In this document: piece after piece, positions 1-11,696 of the stretch
Layout of the letters: every line of letters begins with the position of its first letter
Numbering within the stretch: the stretch's first letter is position 1
Assembly (NCBI RefSeq): GCF_019175285.1
Contig: NC_056527.1
Span: forward strand, 114,206,336 to 114,270,335
Source: Sceloporus undulatus
Lineage: Eukaryota; Chordata; Lepidosauria; Squamata; Phrynosomatidae
Direction of reading: 5' to 3'
Length of the DNA: 64,000 nucleotides
Notes under the pieces: model-generated
The model's database searches: none
Told to the model about the DNA's origin: nothing
Seen by the model: the letters and a program-made list of their open reading frames with translations, nothing else
Position numbers and translations under genes: made by a program

Positions 1-339
1 TCATATTAGGGTGGAGTAATGGAGAATAGTGAAAGTATGTTGGGTAGTATTATCTGTTCTTTGTCTAGTACCAATACCATGTAAAGCTTGGTAGACAACA
101 CAAAATCATTGTCCTTGTCCAGAGTGGAACACAACCCACATGAGATGGGAGAATGGGAACAGTAGCAAAAAAAAGGTATGGGACAATCAGGACATCCTTC
201 TTCAAATATGAAAGGCATGGGGGCCTGATTCAACAACATCCAGTTTCACCTTTTTTAAAACATTCAATGCATCACTTTTGATTGTTTGTTTGTTTTGAAA
301 TTTTGATTTTTAAGGGAGTATTTGTTGTGATATATATTC
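1..339. other. Intronic sequence, nothing recognised
   Basis: No exon, RNA gene or clear repeat was recognised on either strand. By analogy with the second IgY gene, whose CH1-CH2 intron is about 1.8 kb, this should be the CH1-CH2 intron of IgY-1. Confidence 0.4.
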
Positions 340-575
340 TAAATGCCCTAAAGGCACCAGATCCTGTCTGATCTTGGACACCAAGTGGGGTCAACCCAGA
401 TTAGTACTTCAATGGGAGACCACCAATAAATACCAGGTGCTTTAGGTTATATTTCAGAGGAAGGAACTGGCAAGACCACCTCTGAGTATTCCTTACCTAA
501 GAAAGCTGTATAAAATCCATGGGGTCACCATGAGTCGACAGGTAACTTGTAGGCACATACACATCCAGACACACA
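340..575 (+). repeat. 5S-rRNA-derived SINE
   Basis: The first 115 bp or so resemble 5S rRNA: a start like GCCCTAAAGGCACCAGATC, then GTCTGATCTTGG, TTAGTACTTCAATGGGAGACC and a GTGCTTTAGG end. The rest (CAGAGGAAGGAACTGGCAAGACC, CCATGAGTCGACAGG) resembles the body and tail of squamate Sauria-type SINEs. It is diverged and has no intact internal promoter that I can vouch for. A second copy lies at about 61,040. Confidence 0.75.
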
Positions 576-1187
576 TATAAGTGCTTTTGGTTGCTTCATT
601 ACTCTTGTAATATTGTTACCAGCATAAGTAAGATAGCAGTGGTTGGTGAGTTTGGCATGCATGAGCCTATTTGAATGGTTTTCATCATATGCCCATGTGT
701 AGCAAATTCTCCAGCATGTACCAGTGTGAACAAAGATTGGAGAAGGGATCCTGATATTTAATTGTGTGAGATGAGGAGGAAGGTCACCCTACCCGTTTTT
801 GTGAAGGAAAAGGCAAGGTGAAATTGATAGCTGCAAAAAAAAGCAAGTTTAAAGGGGGGGGGGGGAGAGAAAGGAGGAGCAACTTTAATGAAATGGTGAG
901 GCTGTGCTTCAAAGCCTTAGAATCAGCATGGTAAAAGGCAGGAGAAACAGTTGTAGAAGAAACAAGGAAAGGTATGGGTGGATGAATTAGGGCCACTTGC
1001 CTTTGAGGATGTTGTTAATCAAGTGAATAACTTCACCATCAGGGTGCCTGGTTCTTTGTCTTCTTCATTACCTATTTATAGCTGTCTTTAAGAAGGTAGG
1101 ATGAGTTCAGTGATGGACAATTGCTAGGGTACGCTGCAAGTTGTACACATGTCCCATCCTCCACCATGTAATTCCTGTCCCTTCCAG
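576..1187. other. Intron 5' of IgY-1 CH2
   Basis: No coding exon. A G homopolymer of about 12 bases lies near 855-866. The last 30 bases are a pyrimidine-rich tract ending in the CH2 splice acceptor. Confidence 0.4.
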
Positions 1188-1520
1188 GCTGTGTGTCACG
1201 CGATCCTGTGTCTCCAGAGGTCCGTCTGCTCCATTCCTCCTGCAACCCCAGATCCAGCGATGCAACCATTGAGCTGCTCTGCATTATCTCAGGTTTCTAC
1301 CCAAGCGAAGTGACAGTGGAATGGTTGGTAGGTGGGAAATCTGGGTTGCTCTCCTCACACACTGAACCTCCCAGGGAAGATACCACTGGGCACACCTTCA
1401 GTACCACCAGCACTGTCAATATTAGCCAGGCAGACTGGCTGGAAGGGAATGCCTATTCCTGCCAAGTGACCCATGCCGCCAGCCAAACTACTGTGAAAAG
1501 CCGAGCCAAGAGATGTGAAG
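1188..1520 (+). CDS. IgY-1 CH2 (C-upsilon-2) exon
   Basis: Exon of 333 bp between a TTCCAG acceptor and a GAAG|GTAAGA donor, phase 1 at both ends. It encodes a C1-set immunoglobulin domain: PEVRLLHSSCN A-strand, B-strand cysteine in IELLCIISGFYP, the invariant tryptophan in VEWLVGG, and F-strand cysteine in GNAYSCQVTH. Further cysteines at the start (CVSR), in HSSC and near the end (AKRC) are candidates for inter-chain disulfides, as in the hinge-like CH2 of IgY. VNISQ holds an N-glycosylation sequon. By eye it is about two-thirds identical to the CH2 of the second gene at 33,041. The start is set by the acceptor, not a methionine. Confidence 0.93.
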
Positions 1521-2420
1521 GTAAGACTTATTGACTAACTAGGGCTTATTTGGCTCTGTATGTAAACAGATGTGAACAGAAAATGAAAAGCAAGGTTGCT
1601 CAGAGTCATTTCAGGTGCTAATCATTTCACAATGTATTCTTCACTCATTATTAAGGATGTGTAACTACTCTGAGTTATTTCCCATGGAAGAAAGGCTGTT
1701 ATCGCCTGCTTTCACCCCAGTGTTGCCACATTTTCAAAATAGCAATAAGGGACAATTAAAGTTCATGATATGCAATTATATGATGTACACACATTTTAGG
1801 GCTACGCTTAAAGATATGGACTTGTTTTTTGTGAGGAAGGGATTGGCATCTTTTCATTCAGGCTGTATAAAAGGAAAAGCTTTCAAGACCTCATATATGA
1901 GACATGTCCTGTAAGGGACAAGTTTTCCAGCCCTCAAGTAAGGGCTTATAATAAGGGCAAATAAGCCCTTATAATAAAAGACATCTGGCAACCCTATTTC
2001 ACACTCACCTGATATTGATGCTTTTTCAGAGACTGGCACAAATGCAAGTACGAAACTGACACAGAGGATTTTCACATCTCCTTAGGAAAGTGTTGGAAAA
2101 TATTTTCCTCTATCCTCAAAAGCTAAAGGATTATCATCATTAGGTTTCCCCAGTGTATATCAAATACTGTTGAGGGGATACAGTAACATATTTCCCTTCC
2201 TGTTTAACGTGCCACTTGACAATTATCTCAATCACCTGCCCTAGGCCTGTGCCCAACTGAACACCACCTTTTAATAGAATAAGTAGTTGAGCTGTTGACA
2301 GACTGTTTTTTACTGTCCAGTTAATAATAAACTAATAAAAAGGTTTTATTAGGTTGTATAATCCACCCTGTAAACTCAGATCCTTTGGGGGACATTTACT
2401 TTAACCAGCTAAAACTAAAC
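1521..2420. other. Intron CH2-CH3, unrecognised part
   Basis: AT-rich intron. Reading past the CH2 donor gives only a few codons (K-T-Y) before a stop. An AATAAA lies near 2,326. No other feature was recognised. Confidence 0.35.
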
Positions 2421-2635
2421 TAGCAATTGTCACCCAGAGGACATTTTCATCAGCCGCCCCTAGACTGTGGAATGACTTGCTGGGAGAGATTTGACAGCTA
2501 AACATACTGTTTGAATTTAAAACAATATTACATACCTATCTCTTCCAGCAGACCTGCCCTGTTGATTCTAAACTATGGATTTTAAATTGGTACATTTTTT
2601 AAATTTTATGTTGGATGATTTTGATATTTCCTATG
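2421..2635 (+). repeat. L2-like LINE 3' end, left piece
   Basis: It contains the degraded C-terminal signature of an L2-type reverse transcriptase (a stretch encoding LWNDLLGE). It continues at 3,426 after an insertion and ends in the (ATT)n tail typical of the family. Confidence 0.5.
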
Positions 2636-3420
2636 TTTGCTGTCCAACTTTAAATAAGAGACCAGAGACATATATGGGTTGTAAAATGGGCCACTTTATT
2701 GAATTAACCTATTTAACTGTCTTCTTGAAAACCTGTAAAAATGTAAGGGAGCAACCTGGTGTGGGAGCAGCTGTGGCAGGTGGTCTATTCCTCAGACCGC
2801 CTCCTCAGCTTCTCCTGGGCAAAACACCTGAGCTCCATGGAAAAACCCACAACTGGGTTGCTCCCCGGCCAGTTCACATCTGGAACACCAACCTGAAATT
2901 TCCTCACTCAACTCACAGGACTTGATTGAGGGTTATATCCCAGGTCAGCCCTAAGGCAGGTCTCTTTCCCTCTCTCCTTACTCGCAAGACCTAAAGAGAA
3001 AGTTTAAGAGGCCTAACCTTCACCCCAAGTGGGTGCCATAGATGTTCACTTGACAACTAATTCTCCCCCATCAACAGCCAGTGGCTGCCTATTTAAGTCC
3101 ACACCAAAACCAATTTTCCAAGTCCCCAAACAACAATGTGAAGTAGGCGAAAAACCCTTAGAAAAGGGAGAAAATTCCTACCCGGCCCTTAACGGGACCA
3201 ACACAGCCACACTGAAGTCAAGGCTGGAGGGTGGGACAACAATTGCAAAGAGGTATAAGGAAGGGTGGTGCTGGCTTAAATAGCCTCAGCTCCACCCCAA
3301 TCCTTCCCTGATGTGGGGTAGAAACACTACATCTCATTGGCTGCTGGCCTCATTCAAGAGGGCAGCAAACGCACGTCTCCAGCCATGGTGGCCTGGGGGA
3401 AGTGGATTATGTGTTCTAAC
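2636..3420 (-). mobile_element. Unclassified 0.78-kb insertion, solo-LTR-like
   Basis: It splits an L2-like fragment and is flanked by the direct repeat CTATG (2631-2635 and 3421-3425). Read on the minus strand it has a TATTTAAG box-like motif near 3,280 and an AATAAA at its far end near 2,700, followed by a short tract. That is the order of promoter and polyA signal in an LTR. No coding domain was seen. The family is not recognised; a solo LTR is the best guess. Confidence 0.4.
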
Positions 3421-3425
3421 CTATG

Positions 3426-3502
3426 TGTTGAAATGGTTTTATGTGTTTTAATCTATATTGTACCCCACCTCAAACCTTGGGGAAAGGTGGGTAAAAAATA
3501 AA

Positions 3503-3538
<36 letters not shown>

Positions 3539-3540
3539 TA
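3426..3540 (+). repeat. L2-like LINE tail and (ATT)n microsatellite
   Basis: CCCCACCTC...GGGGAAAGGTGGG hairpin followed by AATAAA and an ATT tandem run (about 3,505-3,538). This is the 3' terminus of the L2-like element interrupted at 2,636. Confidence 0.6.
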
Positions 3541-3777
3541 CAATGAAGCCCCTGTTTGTACTCAGTACCTGCTTACTTAATGCCTCCTTCTTTCAATGTA
3601 TGTCATCAGATATATAGTTTTAAGTCCAGCAATGAAGATTTTTGTATTCCCCTAAAATAATAATGTACACTGTTGCCAATTTTGCAAGTGAATGGGGCTG
3701 GAAATGAAGGGGATATAAAAGTTGAGGAAAAAAGCAGTGGGGTGCTGAGGGGCTTGACGTGAGTTTTTTGTCCCCAG

Positions 3778-4107
3778 GTGAGAGTCCCTGCCAGTCCATT
3801 GGCATTAACGTATATCTCCGACCCCCAACACCAAATGATCTGTACATAAACAGAGATGCCAAAGTTTCTTGTGTGGTGGGTAATCTGGAAAGTTCAGAGA
3901 GTCTGAAGTTGAGATGGTCACGAGAAAAGGCAGCATCTCTGAACCCTGAACCTTCAGATGTGTCAGAAGAACTTAATGGCACCTACACCGTTGTAAGTGA
4001 TCTGCCCATCTCTGGCAGAGATTGGGCATCAGGAGAGACCTTTACCTGTACAGTGGAATATCCAGGATTGGCCGCTCCCATCGTTAAGAAAATTTCCAAG
4101 ATTGAAG
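3778..4107 (+). CDS. IgY-1 CH3 (C-upsilon-3) exon
   Basis: Exon of 330 bp between a TCCCCAG acceptor and a GAAG|GTAAGG donor, phase 1 on both sides. It encodes a C1-set domain starting GESPCQSIGINVYLRPP, with the B-strand cysteine in AKVSCVVGN, tryptophan in LRWSREK, and F-strand cysteine in GETFTCTVEYPG. The sequon LNGTYT matches the conserved glycosylation site of IgY CH3, the domain corresponding to IgG CH2. The early cysteine in ESPC is absent from the second gene and could form an extra inter-heavy-chain bond. The frame stays open about 110 codons past the donor, but the donor is strong and nothing immunoglobulin-like follows. Confidence 0.93.
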
Positions 4108-4731
4108 GTAAGGAGGAAATAAAGTTAACCTCTATACTAAAATCGTTGACTTCATTTTCTAGCAACCTCCTGGAAAGGAAAAGAAGAAAAAGAACATCTG
4201 CAATACACTATAGGCACCTAGAAACACAGTGCCTCCCACAGTCTGATGAAGGCTCTGGGATTTGCACACCTATCCCCTGCATTCTCAAGTGTTTTTGTGA
4301 GATGGGCACAACAGAATCAAAGAAAGGAGTGTATACATCTCAGGAGACAGTGTCTGGAAGCCAAAGATGCCTTCATGTTCTAATCCTCTGTGTGTCTATT
4401 GATAGGCTTCATTCTGGATATGGTGGTCTAGATTCTTAGTCCTATTCTGCGGAAGGCAGTTGCTGAGGTCTTTGTACCCATAGCCCATCTCACAAATTTA
4501 AGCAGCAGCAATTGATTCAGTAGCAACTAGGCAATTTACCTATGCACTAGGAAACTGGAGTATGTGGATGTACCCTAAAACTCTATTATCCCAAGCTCTT
4601 ACCCAACCATTCAAAAACCACCATACATTGCAGATCTCCCAGTCCCTTCAAGACACATAACATCTTACTCTTATATACACCAACAATGGGTTCAGCTACA
4701 TATGCTCGAATTCTTGTAGGGTTGTTACTAA
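4108..4731. other. Intron CH3-CH4, 5' part
   Basis: No exon or repeat family recognised. Confidence 0.35.
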
Positions 4732-4934
4732 GAGTCCAAACAGACAGGCCAAAATAAAGCTGTGTTGGGTCACTTTGGAGGTGTGCTGGTTAAATGATGC
4801 ATGTGTTTTAAGAGGCCAGAACCATGCCAAAGCCATGCTCCAGTCCTAAGAACTGGAGTGCAGCTTTGGCACAGCTTCTGGCTTCTTAAAATGTGATCCA
4901 AAGCAGCTTTATTTTGGCCTGTCTGTTTGGGCCC
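4732..4934. mobile_element. Palindromic PIF/Harbinger-like MITE
   Basis: Nearly the whole element is one imperfect hairpin: GAGTCCAAACAGACAGGCC at the left and GGCCTGTCTGTTTGGGCCC at the right. It is flanked by TAA on both sides (4729-4731 and 4935-4937), the 3-bp target typical of PIF/Harbinger. Related copies: 50,403-50,642 and a fragment at about 12,390. Confidence 0.7.
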
Positions 4935-5390
4935 TAACTTAGGCACAGGAATTAAAGTGGTGGTTAGCATTACAGATTCCTTTTAAAGCCACTGTTTATG
5001 GATGCAGATGTGCTCAAAGTAAGGCCTTCTCTACTGCTTCTCAGAGAGGTACGTAATTTTGTGTCCTAAACGTCAAATAAAGAAGGACTCGGGAGAATCC
5101 TCCTGTAGCTTAAGACAATGTGGCCTGCCACATGAAGAAAGGATGTAGAATTAAATGTAGGGTCCATGGACAATCAATAAATGAGGGACACCCTCCTGAA
5201 TGACCTTGTCAAGAGCACCTATGGTAGTTGTAATTTGTTCATAAGAACATGACATATGCCTTCGCAGACAAACCGCCATCTCCTTCCTCTAAAGCCACAC
5301 TTGCTCATAGTGCGTCACTAATTTGACCTAAACTGAATAACCTTTGCTTACTTCCCTTCTCTCATATTTTTCCTGTTTAAATTTCAAAAG

Positions 5391-5734
5391 GCAAGACCAC
5401 TGCACCCAGTGTGTATCTCTTCCGCCCTCACCATGAGGAGGTGACCCTTCGCTCACAAGAACACCTGACCATCACTTGCCTAGTCAAAAATTTCAAGCCA
5501 GCGGATATTTCTGTGCAATGGCTGAAGAACCACAATGCTCTGACTGAAGACAACCACATCAATACCCCGGTCTTGAAGGATAGCACCGAGGATGGTTATT
5601 TTTTCTACAGCATGCTGACAATTCCCAGAGCTGACTGGAACATGGGCAGTACCTACACCTGCATGGTTATCCATGAAGGCTTGAGCATGAAGTTCACCCA
5701 GAGGAGCGTCGAGAAATCCCAGGGTAAAAAGTGA
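5391..5734 (+). CDS. IgY-1 CH4 exon with secretory terminus
   Basis: Exon starts after a CAAAAG acceptor, phase 1. It encodes a C1-set domain: APSVYLFRPHHEE, B-strand cysteine in LTITCLVKNF (codon 5477-5479), tryptophan in VQWLKNH and F-strand cysteine in TYTCMVIHEG. The secreted chain ends in SVEKSQGKK and TGA (5732-5734). The donor G|GTAAAA lies inside this end, at 5723/5724, so the membrane form splices out after SQ, the same design as the SPGK end of IgG. An AATAAA follows about 100 bp downstream. The intradomain cysteine pair is intact here, unlike in the second gene. Confidence 0.93.
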
Positions 5735-5835
5735 AGGCCATCCTTATCCAGCATCATAACTCTCTTCACCCTATCTCAGATTTTACTCAAGTGTTTGTAA
5801 ATAATTTCCATGCATGCATGCTTGGCCTATGGCTG

Positions 5836-5841
5836 AATAAA
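5836..5841 (+). terminator. PolyA signal for secreted IgY-1
   Basis: AATAAA 102 bp after the CH4 stop, in the same position as AATAAA after CH4 of the second gene (36,122). Confidence 0.75.
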
Positions 5842-6466
5842 AGAGAACCAACTCTCAGATCTTCCTCCTTGTAGTTTCTGACAAGAGAATAGGTGACCTG
5901 CGTGGGGTTGTAGGTGGGCCCCAAGAATGTAGGGGAAATTACTAGGGCTCTCAAGACGCATCGTTAATAGTGGAAGCAAGATGTATTTCGTACTATGTTA
6001 TCTGTACCACATCTGATCAAAAGCCTGAAGTGGAAATGGCTGCTTGTCCCATTTTATCCTTGGTCTGCCCAGTAAGCTGAATCAGAAGTGAAGGCAATTT
6101 GTTCAAATCTACCCAATAAGCTTCACATTAAGTAGTGGTTTGAACCCATGTCAGCCTCCACCACCTGAGTCAAAGTAGCTATTCTATGTAGCTTTCATTC
6201 TCCATGTGACCCTTTAGTTGTTAGACACTGAATTTAAGAACAAAAAAAAAACCCATTGTGCCACTGATTAGGAATACTAAATTGTAGTTCCTTCCAACTC
6301 TCCCCACAATGGTTTGGTTCCCTCTCCCATTCATCCTAAATCCTACACTGTCCCATTCTCCTTCTGATCTTTCTGCCACCAAACCTCTGTTTCCTGTGGA
6401 ATTTTGCTGTTCAAGTAGGACAGTGAGGGAAAAGCCGTAGTGCTCACCAGAAGTCCACAATAGAAC
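5842..6466. other. CH4-M1 intron, first part
   Basis: Nothing recognised. Confidence 0.3.
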
Positions 6467-6468
6467 TA

Positions 6469-6722
6469 CAGTGGTACCTCGGGATACGAAATACCCAGGT
6501 TACGAAATTTTCGGGATACGAAAAAATCCCATAGGGAATCATTGTTCCGGGTTACGAATGTTTTTTCGGGTTACGAAAAAACTTTTGGTGCTTTTTTCGG
6601 CTTTTTCGCACGGAATCGCGGCTTTTCCCCATTAGCGCCTATGGCAATTCGGCTTACGAAGGCTTTTCGGGTTACGAAAGCGGCCGCGGAACGAATTAAT
6701 TTCGTAACCCGAGGCACCACTG
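6469..6722. mobile_element. Tigger/pogo-like MITE (Tc1/mariner)
   Basis: Inverted termini CAGTGGTACCTCGGGATACG and its complement at the right end, flanked by TA (6467-6468 and 6723-6724). The interior is built from repeated GGGTTACGAA and GGGATACGAA words in both orientations, so it is strongly self-complementary. Three further copies lie at 22,652, 49,517 and 59,866. Confidence 0.8.
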
Positions 6723-6724
6723 TA

Positions 6725-7565
6725 TTATTCTGTATTTTCATATCAGATGTTGATATATCATACATAGTAGAACATCAGAGGTAATCCCAATGATAACTCA
6801 AGCCAAAAAAAAGGACAGAATGGGACAGAGAGGTTGCTAAGATGTCTCAGATCAAACACATTTGGATACATATAACATTATGCATGAGAATGCAGGTATA
6901 TAAACTATAAATAGTCCAATGTAACAATTAAACTACATAAGCGAAGAAAATTTTAAAACTTCCTGCCACATAAAATCAAAATCCAACCTTTCTTGGCATA
7001 CATACACTCTAGGGTTGGAAAGAATATTCAATGGAAAGGCGTTTTCCTGACCATTAGGATTCCCCACCAAGGAAATCTAAATGCTGCAAGTGGTTTCACT
7101 GTTCAGAACTTTTTCTGCATGAAATTCAGCCACTCTGAAACACTGAAGGGGTGCTTATATTCTGCTTCTTGCAAGGAAAACCATGTGCAAATGCACAAAA
7201 TAAAAACATGCATTTTTTAAAAAAATATCTACAGAATACATGTTAGACTCCAAATAGTTCTTGAGGGACCCTCTCACAGTGGAGAGAAAACATATTAAAT
7301 GATTCATGCTTGCCTGTAGGAATGACATTAACAAAGATTAACACCTCTAATACACACACACCTGCCTGATCAGTGAAAACACTGTTTAGTGTTATCATAT
7401 CTCCCTCCCTAGACTCCTGTCTCAAATACTGACATGGAATAAAAGATGTTTTTCTGAGTCCATATATTCCAGCACTGACCACTCTAGTTGGAGCTCTTAA
7501 TGTTTTTCTCATGCTCATTCAGGCAGCTATATATAAATTCCTTATAAAAGGCAGACCTGTATGCA
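6725..7565. other. CH4-M1 intron, second part
   Basis: Nothing recognised. Confidence 0.3.
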
Positions 7566-7697
7566 GATTTGTTGTTGTTGTTGTGTGCCAGAGCATGTGA
7601 CTTGCTCAGGATCACCCAGTGGGTTTCATGGCTGAGCTGGGAATCAAATCCTGGTCTCCAGAGTCGTAATCTAACACTCAAACCACTATAACATGCA
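7566..7697 (-). repeat. Sauria-type tRNA-derived SINE fragment
   Basis: On the minus strand it has a tRNA-like head with a box-B-like GGATTTGATTCCCAGCTCAGC, then CCATGAAACCCACTGGGTGA and a short (CAA)n end at 7,570. The middle part of the usual SINE body is missing. Confidence 0.7.
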
Positions 7698-9930
7698 GAT
7701 ATTAACTATGAAAACTGTTTGGAACCTTCATATGCAAAAGCATCAATCACACAAACATAGGGTCAGGGAATGAAGACAATACATTATGGATGAGATTTTG
7801 GCCCAATCAAGAAGAAACATATGTACAGAGTGCAACACTGGGTGGGGATGGGATGTTCACTAGAGAGATAATCAAGGATTTACTCACATCCACAAAATCA
7901 AGACACATATTCACACAAATTAGGAAATTGTTGCGACAGTTCCACCATTTTGAATAATGACTTCAAAGCCAGAGATTGAGAAAAAAAGATTTCCAAGTTC
8001 ACAAGTGGCTCTCATTTTGGAAACTAGTCTCAATGCTCTATTGGTCTTTTCTAGTCGCTACACAAGGATCCCCATTTGAATTCATAACAATGAAACATGG
8101 CTGCATTAGCTGTGCCTAAAAGTACTCCTTTCATTGAAAGGAGGGGAAATTTTCAATAGAACAGTAATAGATTATCTGGTGTTATCCAGATGTATTTCAC
8201 CACATCATCTGATAATATTGGCTACCCTTGCTGGAACTGATGGAAATCATAGTCCACAGGGCACCAGGTTCCCTGAACCTGCAATAGAATATCTGGAAGA
8301 CATAATTACTGAAGACAATGAACACAATACCTCATGGAAAGAAAGATTTAAACATGTGGCCATATTCAGATAAAAGTCTAGAAACATCACAGACCCATCA
8401 AAGTTTGACAGTGATTCCCTAAGATTTCTGGCACGTTTTACATTTGGTGGAGAATGCGGGCATCTTTCATGCAATAACTAACAATTGGATTCCAAACTTC
8501 TAGGAATTTAGACTATTTTCCACCTTTGTCTATTTGGAGACCAAGAAATACAAACAAGCGGAACGTATTACAGAAACATGTTCCAATGGAAAAATGAAGA
8601 GAGAAAAACAAATGAAAATGTTCCAGAATATGCAAGTTTTCACATATTATGATCACTTTGTAATGAAAGCTTATGAACAGTAGTCAACTTTTTAAACACA
8701 CACACACAATCCATAGTTATGATCCTTTGTTACAAACACAGGATTATCAACTCCTCACCAATGTTTAATTCATGATTTCCTGTACTTTGAAGTTATCAGT
8801 TTGCTTGTTAGTGTATTTATAAATGTCCAGTTTGGTGGTTGGACACATAGGTTCAAATCCCTCAAACATGAAGCTGCATGAGTGATCTTTCTAGGCAAAT
8901 CCTTAATAAAATAGGCTAGTGAAGCTTGAGTTAATGCATTCACTCTTCCCAAGTATCACAGCATTTCAGCTGGATTATTCCATCTAAGACAGAGATGGTC
9001 AATTCTGATGGCCCCAAGGGCCATATATTTACTCCCAGCACCTGGCGGAGTTTACACATCCACATAAGACCCTGATCTGACGAGAGGGTTGAACTTGGGA
9101 GTTCTGCAAGCACTTCCATTCCGAAAATGACTGCAGCTGGAGGCTTATAAAGTGGCCTCCTTCTAGTTTAGATAGAATACTCATGCAGAAATATTGTGAT
9201 CTTTCATGAATGGTGTCCCCTCTAGTAGAAAGCCTTTGGGAGGAAATCGATTAGGGCCAAAAAAAAAATGGCACCGGGGAGTGGGAATGTTCCATTGGAC
9301 ATAAAAGTCCAAGACAAGAGGCCCATCTTTTGCCACCCTCCAATCTTGGCATTTTTCAGTGTCTTGTTGACATTGAGGTGGATGTTTCAGTGTTGCTTCA
9401 GATGGACATTTCTGTGTTGCAAACCTGTCAAGCAACTGCTTTCAATACTTCTGCAATGTGAGGTTCATTAGATCTTCAGCCAAGATTATGACAAGTAGTG
9501 ATCTGGAGATGAATTGATGAATACCAACTGCACAACATTTTTACCCCCTTGGAATCAAACAAAGGATAGGCGAACAAGATCTTAGGAGAGGGACAGTAGA
9601 AACAGAGTTTTCTCAGTGTTGTAAAGTTTCGCTGTAGGACTTGGCATAAAGATCATTTGGAGTGAACAGAACTTCTGAAAGATTAACCTCCCCCCACGAA
9701 AGAAAACAAATCACTAAAGAAAGATTGACAATATTTGTAGGGTTAGGGTGACTCAGAGTATACCTAGAGTACACTCATTGAAATCTTTGCAATTTAAATT
9801 AGGCACCCATTGATTTCTACGTGTGACAAAGTCTAGATCCAGTCCATTCCTATTCATCCCTTAGATGATGCTTAGGTGTATGGTTAATTTATAATTATCT
9901 ATATTATGGGTTTCTGGTTTATATTAGAGA
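7698..9930. other. CH4-M1 intron, third part
   Basis: No exon or confident repeat seen. A short CA run lies near 8,697-8,707. Confidence 0.3.
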
Positions 9931-9931
9931 G

Positions 9932-9933
<2 letters not shown>

Positions 9934-10016
<83 letters not shown>
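9934..10016. repeat. Compound microsatellite (CAA)n(TAA)n
   Basis: About 14 CAA units followed by about 13 TAA units. Confidence 0.9.
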
Positions 10017-10017
<1 letters not shown>

Positions 10018-10299
10018 CAGGCCTCATAACAGCATTACTCTAAAGGAAGGAAGCATACATGCTAATACCTGACACTTATATGAAACCCTAGGATTCCATT
10101 ATGGAACAGTTGCTCTGATGTGAGTTTTGTGCATCTCTGAATATATTTCAGTCATATTTCTAGACAGAAATAAATTTCAGATATGTGTAGAACAAGTAGA
10201 TGAGGAAATGAACAGATATAGGGGGTGGGTGGATGGGGAAATATTTGACTGTTTTATGAGGTGAACAATGGGGGTGAGACCTCTTTCTTTCTTTTTCAG

Positions 10300-10445
10300 A
10301 GATGGAAGAGATAACCGTGTCAACTGAGAATGGTTATAGTGATGAGAATGAGGAAGAGCTGGAGCATTTGTGGACAACCATCTTTGTTTTCTTCATCCTC
10401 TTCCTTCTCAGTGTGTGCTATAGTGCAACAGTGACATTGTTCAAA
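10300..10445 (+). CDS. IgY-1 membrane exon M1
   Basis: Acceptor CTTTTTCAG, entry phase 1, donor AAA|GTAAGG in phase 0. It encodes an acidic extracellular linker ([16 protein letters not shown]) and then one transmembrane helix whose core is [20 protein letters not shown], the conserved membrane segment of B-cell-receptor heavy chains that packs against CD79a/CD79b. The polar YSAT part is the typical signature. The exon lies 4.6 kb after CH4, joins in frame from the donor at 5723, and continues in M2. Confidence 0.92.
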
Positions 10446-11609
10446 GTAAGGAGAAGGGAAGGTTTACCATATTCCCCAACTGTCCCGATTTGCAAGGGAC
10501 AGTCCTAATTAATCCTCTGTTGTACCACTTTTTCAGATACTTTTTATATGCCCCAGTTTCTCTCTCCAACTTCTACTTTACCCTTTGTCTTCAGCTTATG
10601 TCATTTTCTGCCAACTGAGTTCAAAGTGCAAAAATGGTTTGCACTCAAGTCTGCAGAGGGGAATGGAAATAAGTGGGCGAAATCTTGCCCTTCCCAGTAG
10701 GCTCAGGCAAAAGCAAACCTCCACATCCTCTCCTAGCTTGTGTGTTCTTCTTCATTAATAACTTTTGCCATCTTGACCACACATTGGGTTGGCCACACCT
10801 GGGTTTTATCTGTGACATAAGGGACAGTATGGGTTACTGCACATCTGCATTTGACTGATGGAAGCAAAGAAATGTGAAAAAGACTAGAAAAGGATAAAAT
10901 TATCAAACACTACTAATAATGACAGTTAAAGTGTATCTTAGGCACCACACTCTGAAACCCAGTTCCTAGGGGACATGAATGGAAAGGTGCTGTTGCTCTC
11001 ATATCTAGATCATATCTTATGATCTTATCAATACTGAAATATTTGCATTATTCATTGTAAAACAAGTGAGCAAATCTCAAAATGAGCATATACTTCTACA
11101 TAAGCAGGAAGCATTTTCTACAGCATTCTACTAATTTTTGAGATAGAAATGGGTTGAAGGTTCAATTGACTGAGTTTTATAACTTGCAGCCTATGGCTGC
11201 CATTCTTATACTTGTGACATGCACATGTATAAGTTGCACTACGCATGAGAGGCGAATCATTCATCATAGTGCAGCAGATTTATTTTCCTGACAGTGGCAA
11301 AAGCTGAGTTGTGTGTTGTGTTTATGCACTGTGTGTTACATATTGTAATTCCTATTGCAGTTATGCATTGCTCATTGCACAAATTTCAATGTTGTGCAAT
11401 GTTGCCATTCTCCAGAGAGGCGGCATTGAGTTGCTGCAGCATATCTTTACATGTGGATATTCCCGCTATGCTGGGGGGATGCTGGATTTCAGTCTGCAAG
11501 TGGGAAGGAATCTGGGGTTTAGTAACTGAAATGAAACCTTTTTCTTCTTTTTTCTTTCCTATCTTTAAAAAACACCTCTCTTTATCCTCATCCTCACTCC
11601 TTTCCATAG
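10446..11609. other. Intron M1-M2
   Basis: No exon or repeat family recognised. Open frames here are not immunoglobulin-like. Confidence 0.35.
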
Positions 11610-11696
11610 GTGAAATGGCTTTTCTCCACTGTGGTGAACATGAAGAAGCAACCAGCAGGCCCTGATTATAAGAATGTACTCCAGCGCATGATATAA
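11610..11696 (+). CDS. IgY-1 membrane exon M2 (cytoplasmic tail)
   Basis: Acceptor TTTCCATAG, phase 0. Encodes the 28-residue tail VKWLFSTVVNMKKQPAGPD followed by YKNVLQRMI and TAA. VKW.FS.VV is the conserved start of heavy-chain tails. The tyrosine and asparagine in DYKNVL match the Ig-tail-tyrosine (ITT) motif of IgG and IgE tails, known to recruit GRB2 and amplify signalling in switched B cells. Function here is inferred from that motif. Confidence 0.9.
   Translation: MKWLFSTVVNMKKQPAGPDYKNVLQRMI

Noticed and set aside
340-460. Possible 5S rRNA gene
   Set aside because: Too diverged, and fused to a SINE tail that recurs at 61,040; it is a 5S-derived SINE.
3759-4439. 226-codon open frame including CH3
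   Set aside because: The immunoglobulin part ends at a strong donor at 4,107; the rest is intron reading without domain similarity.
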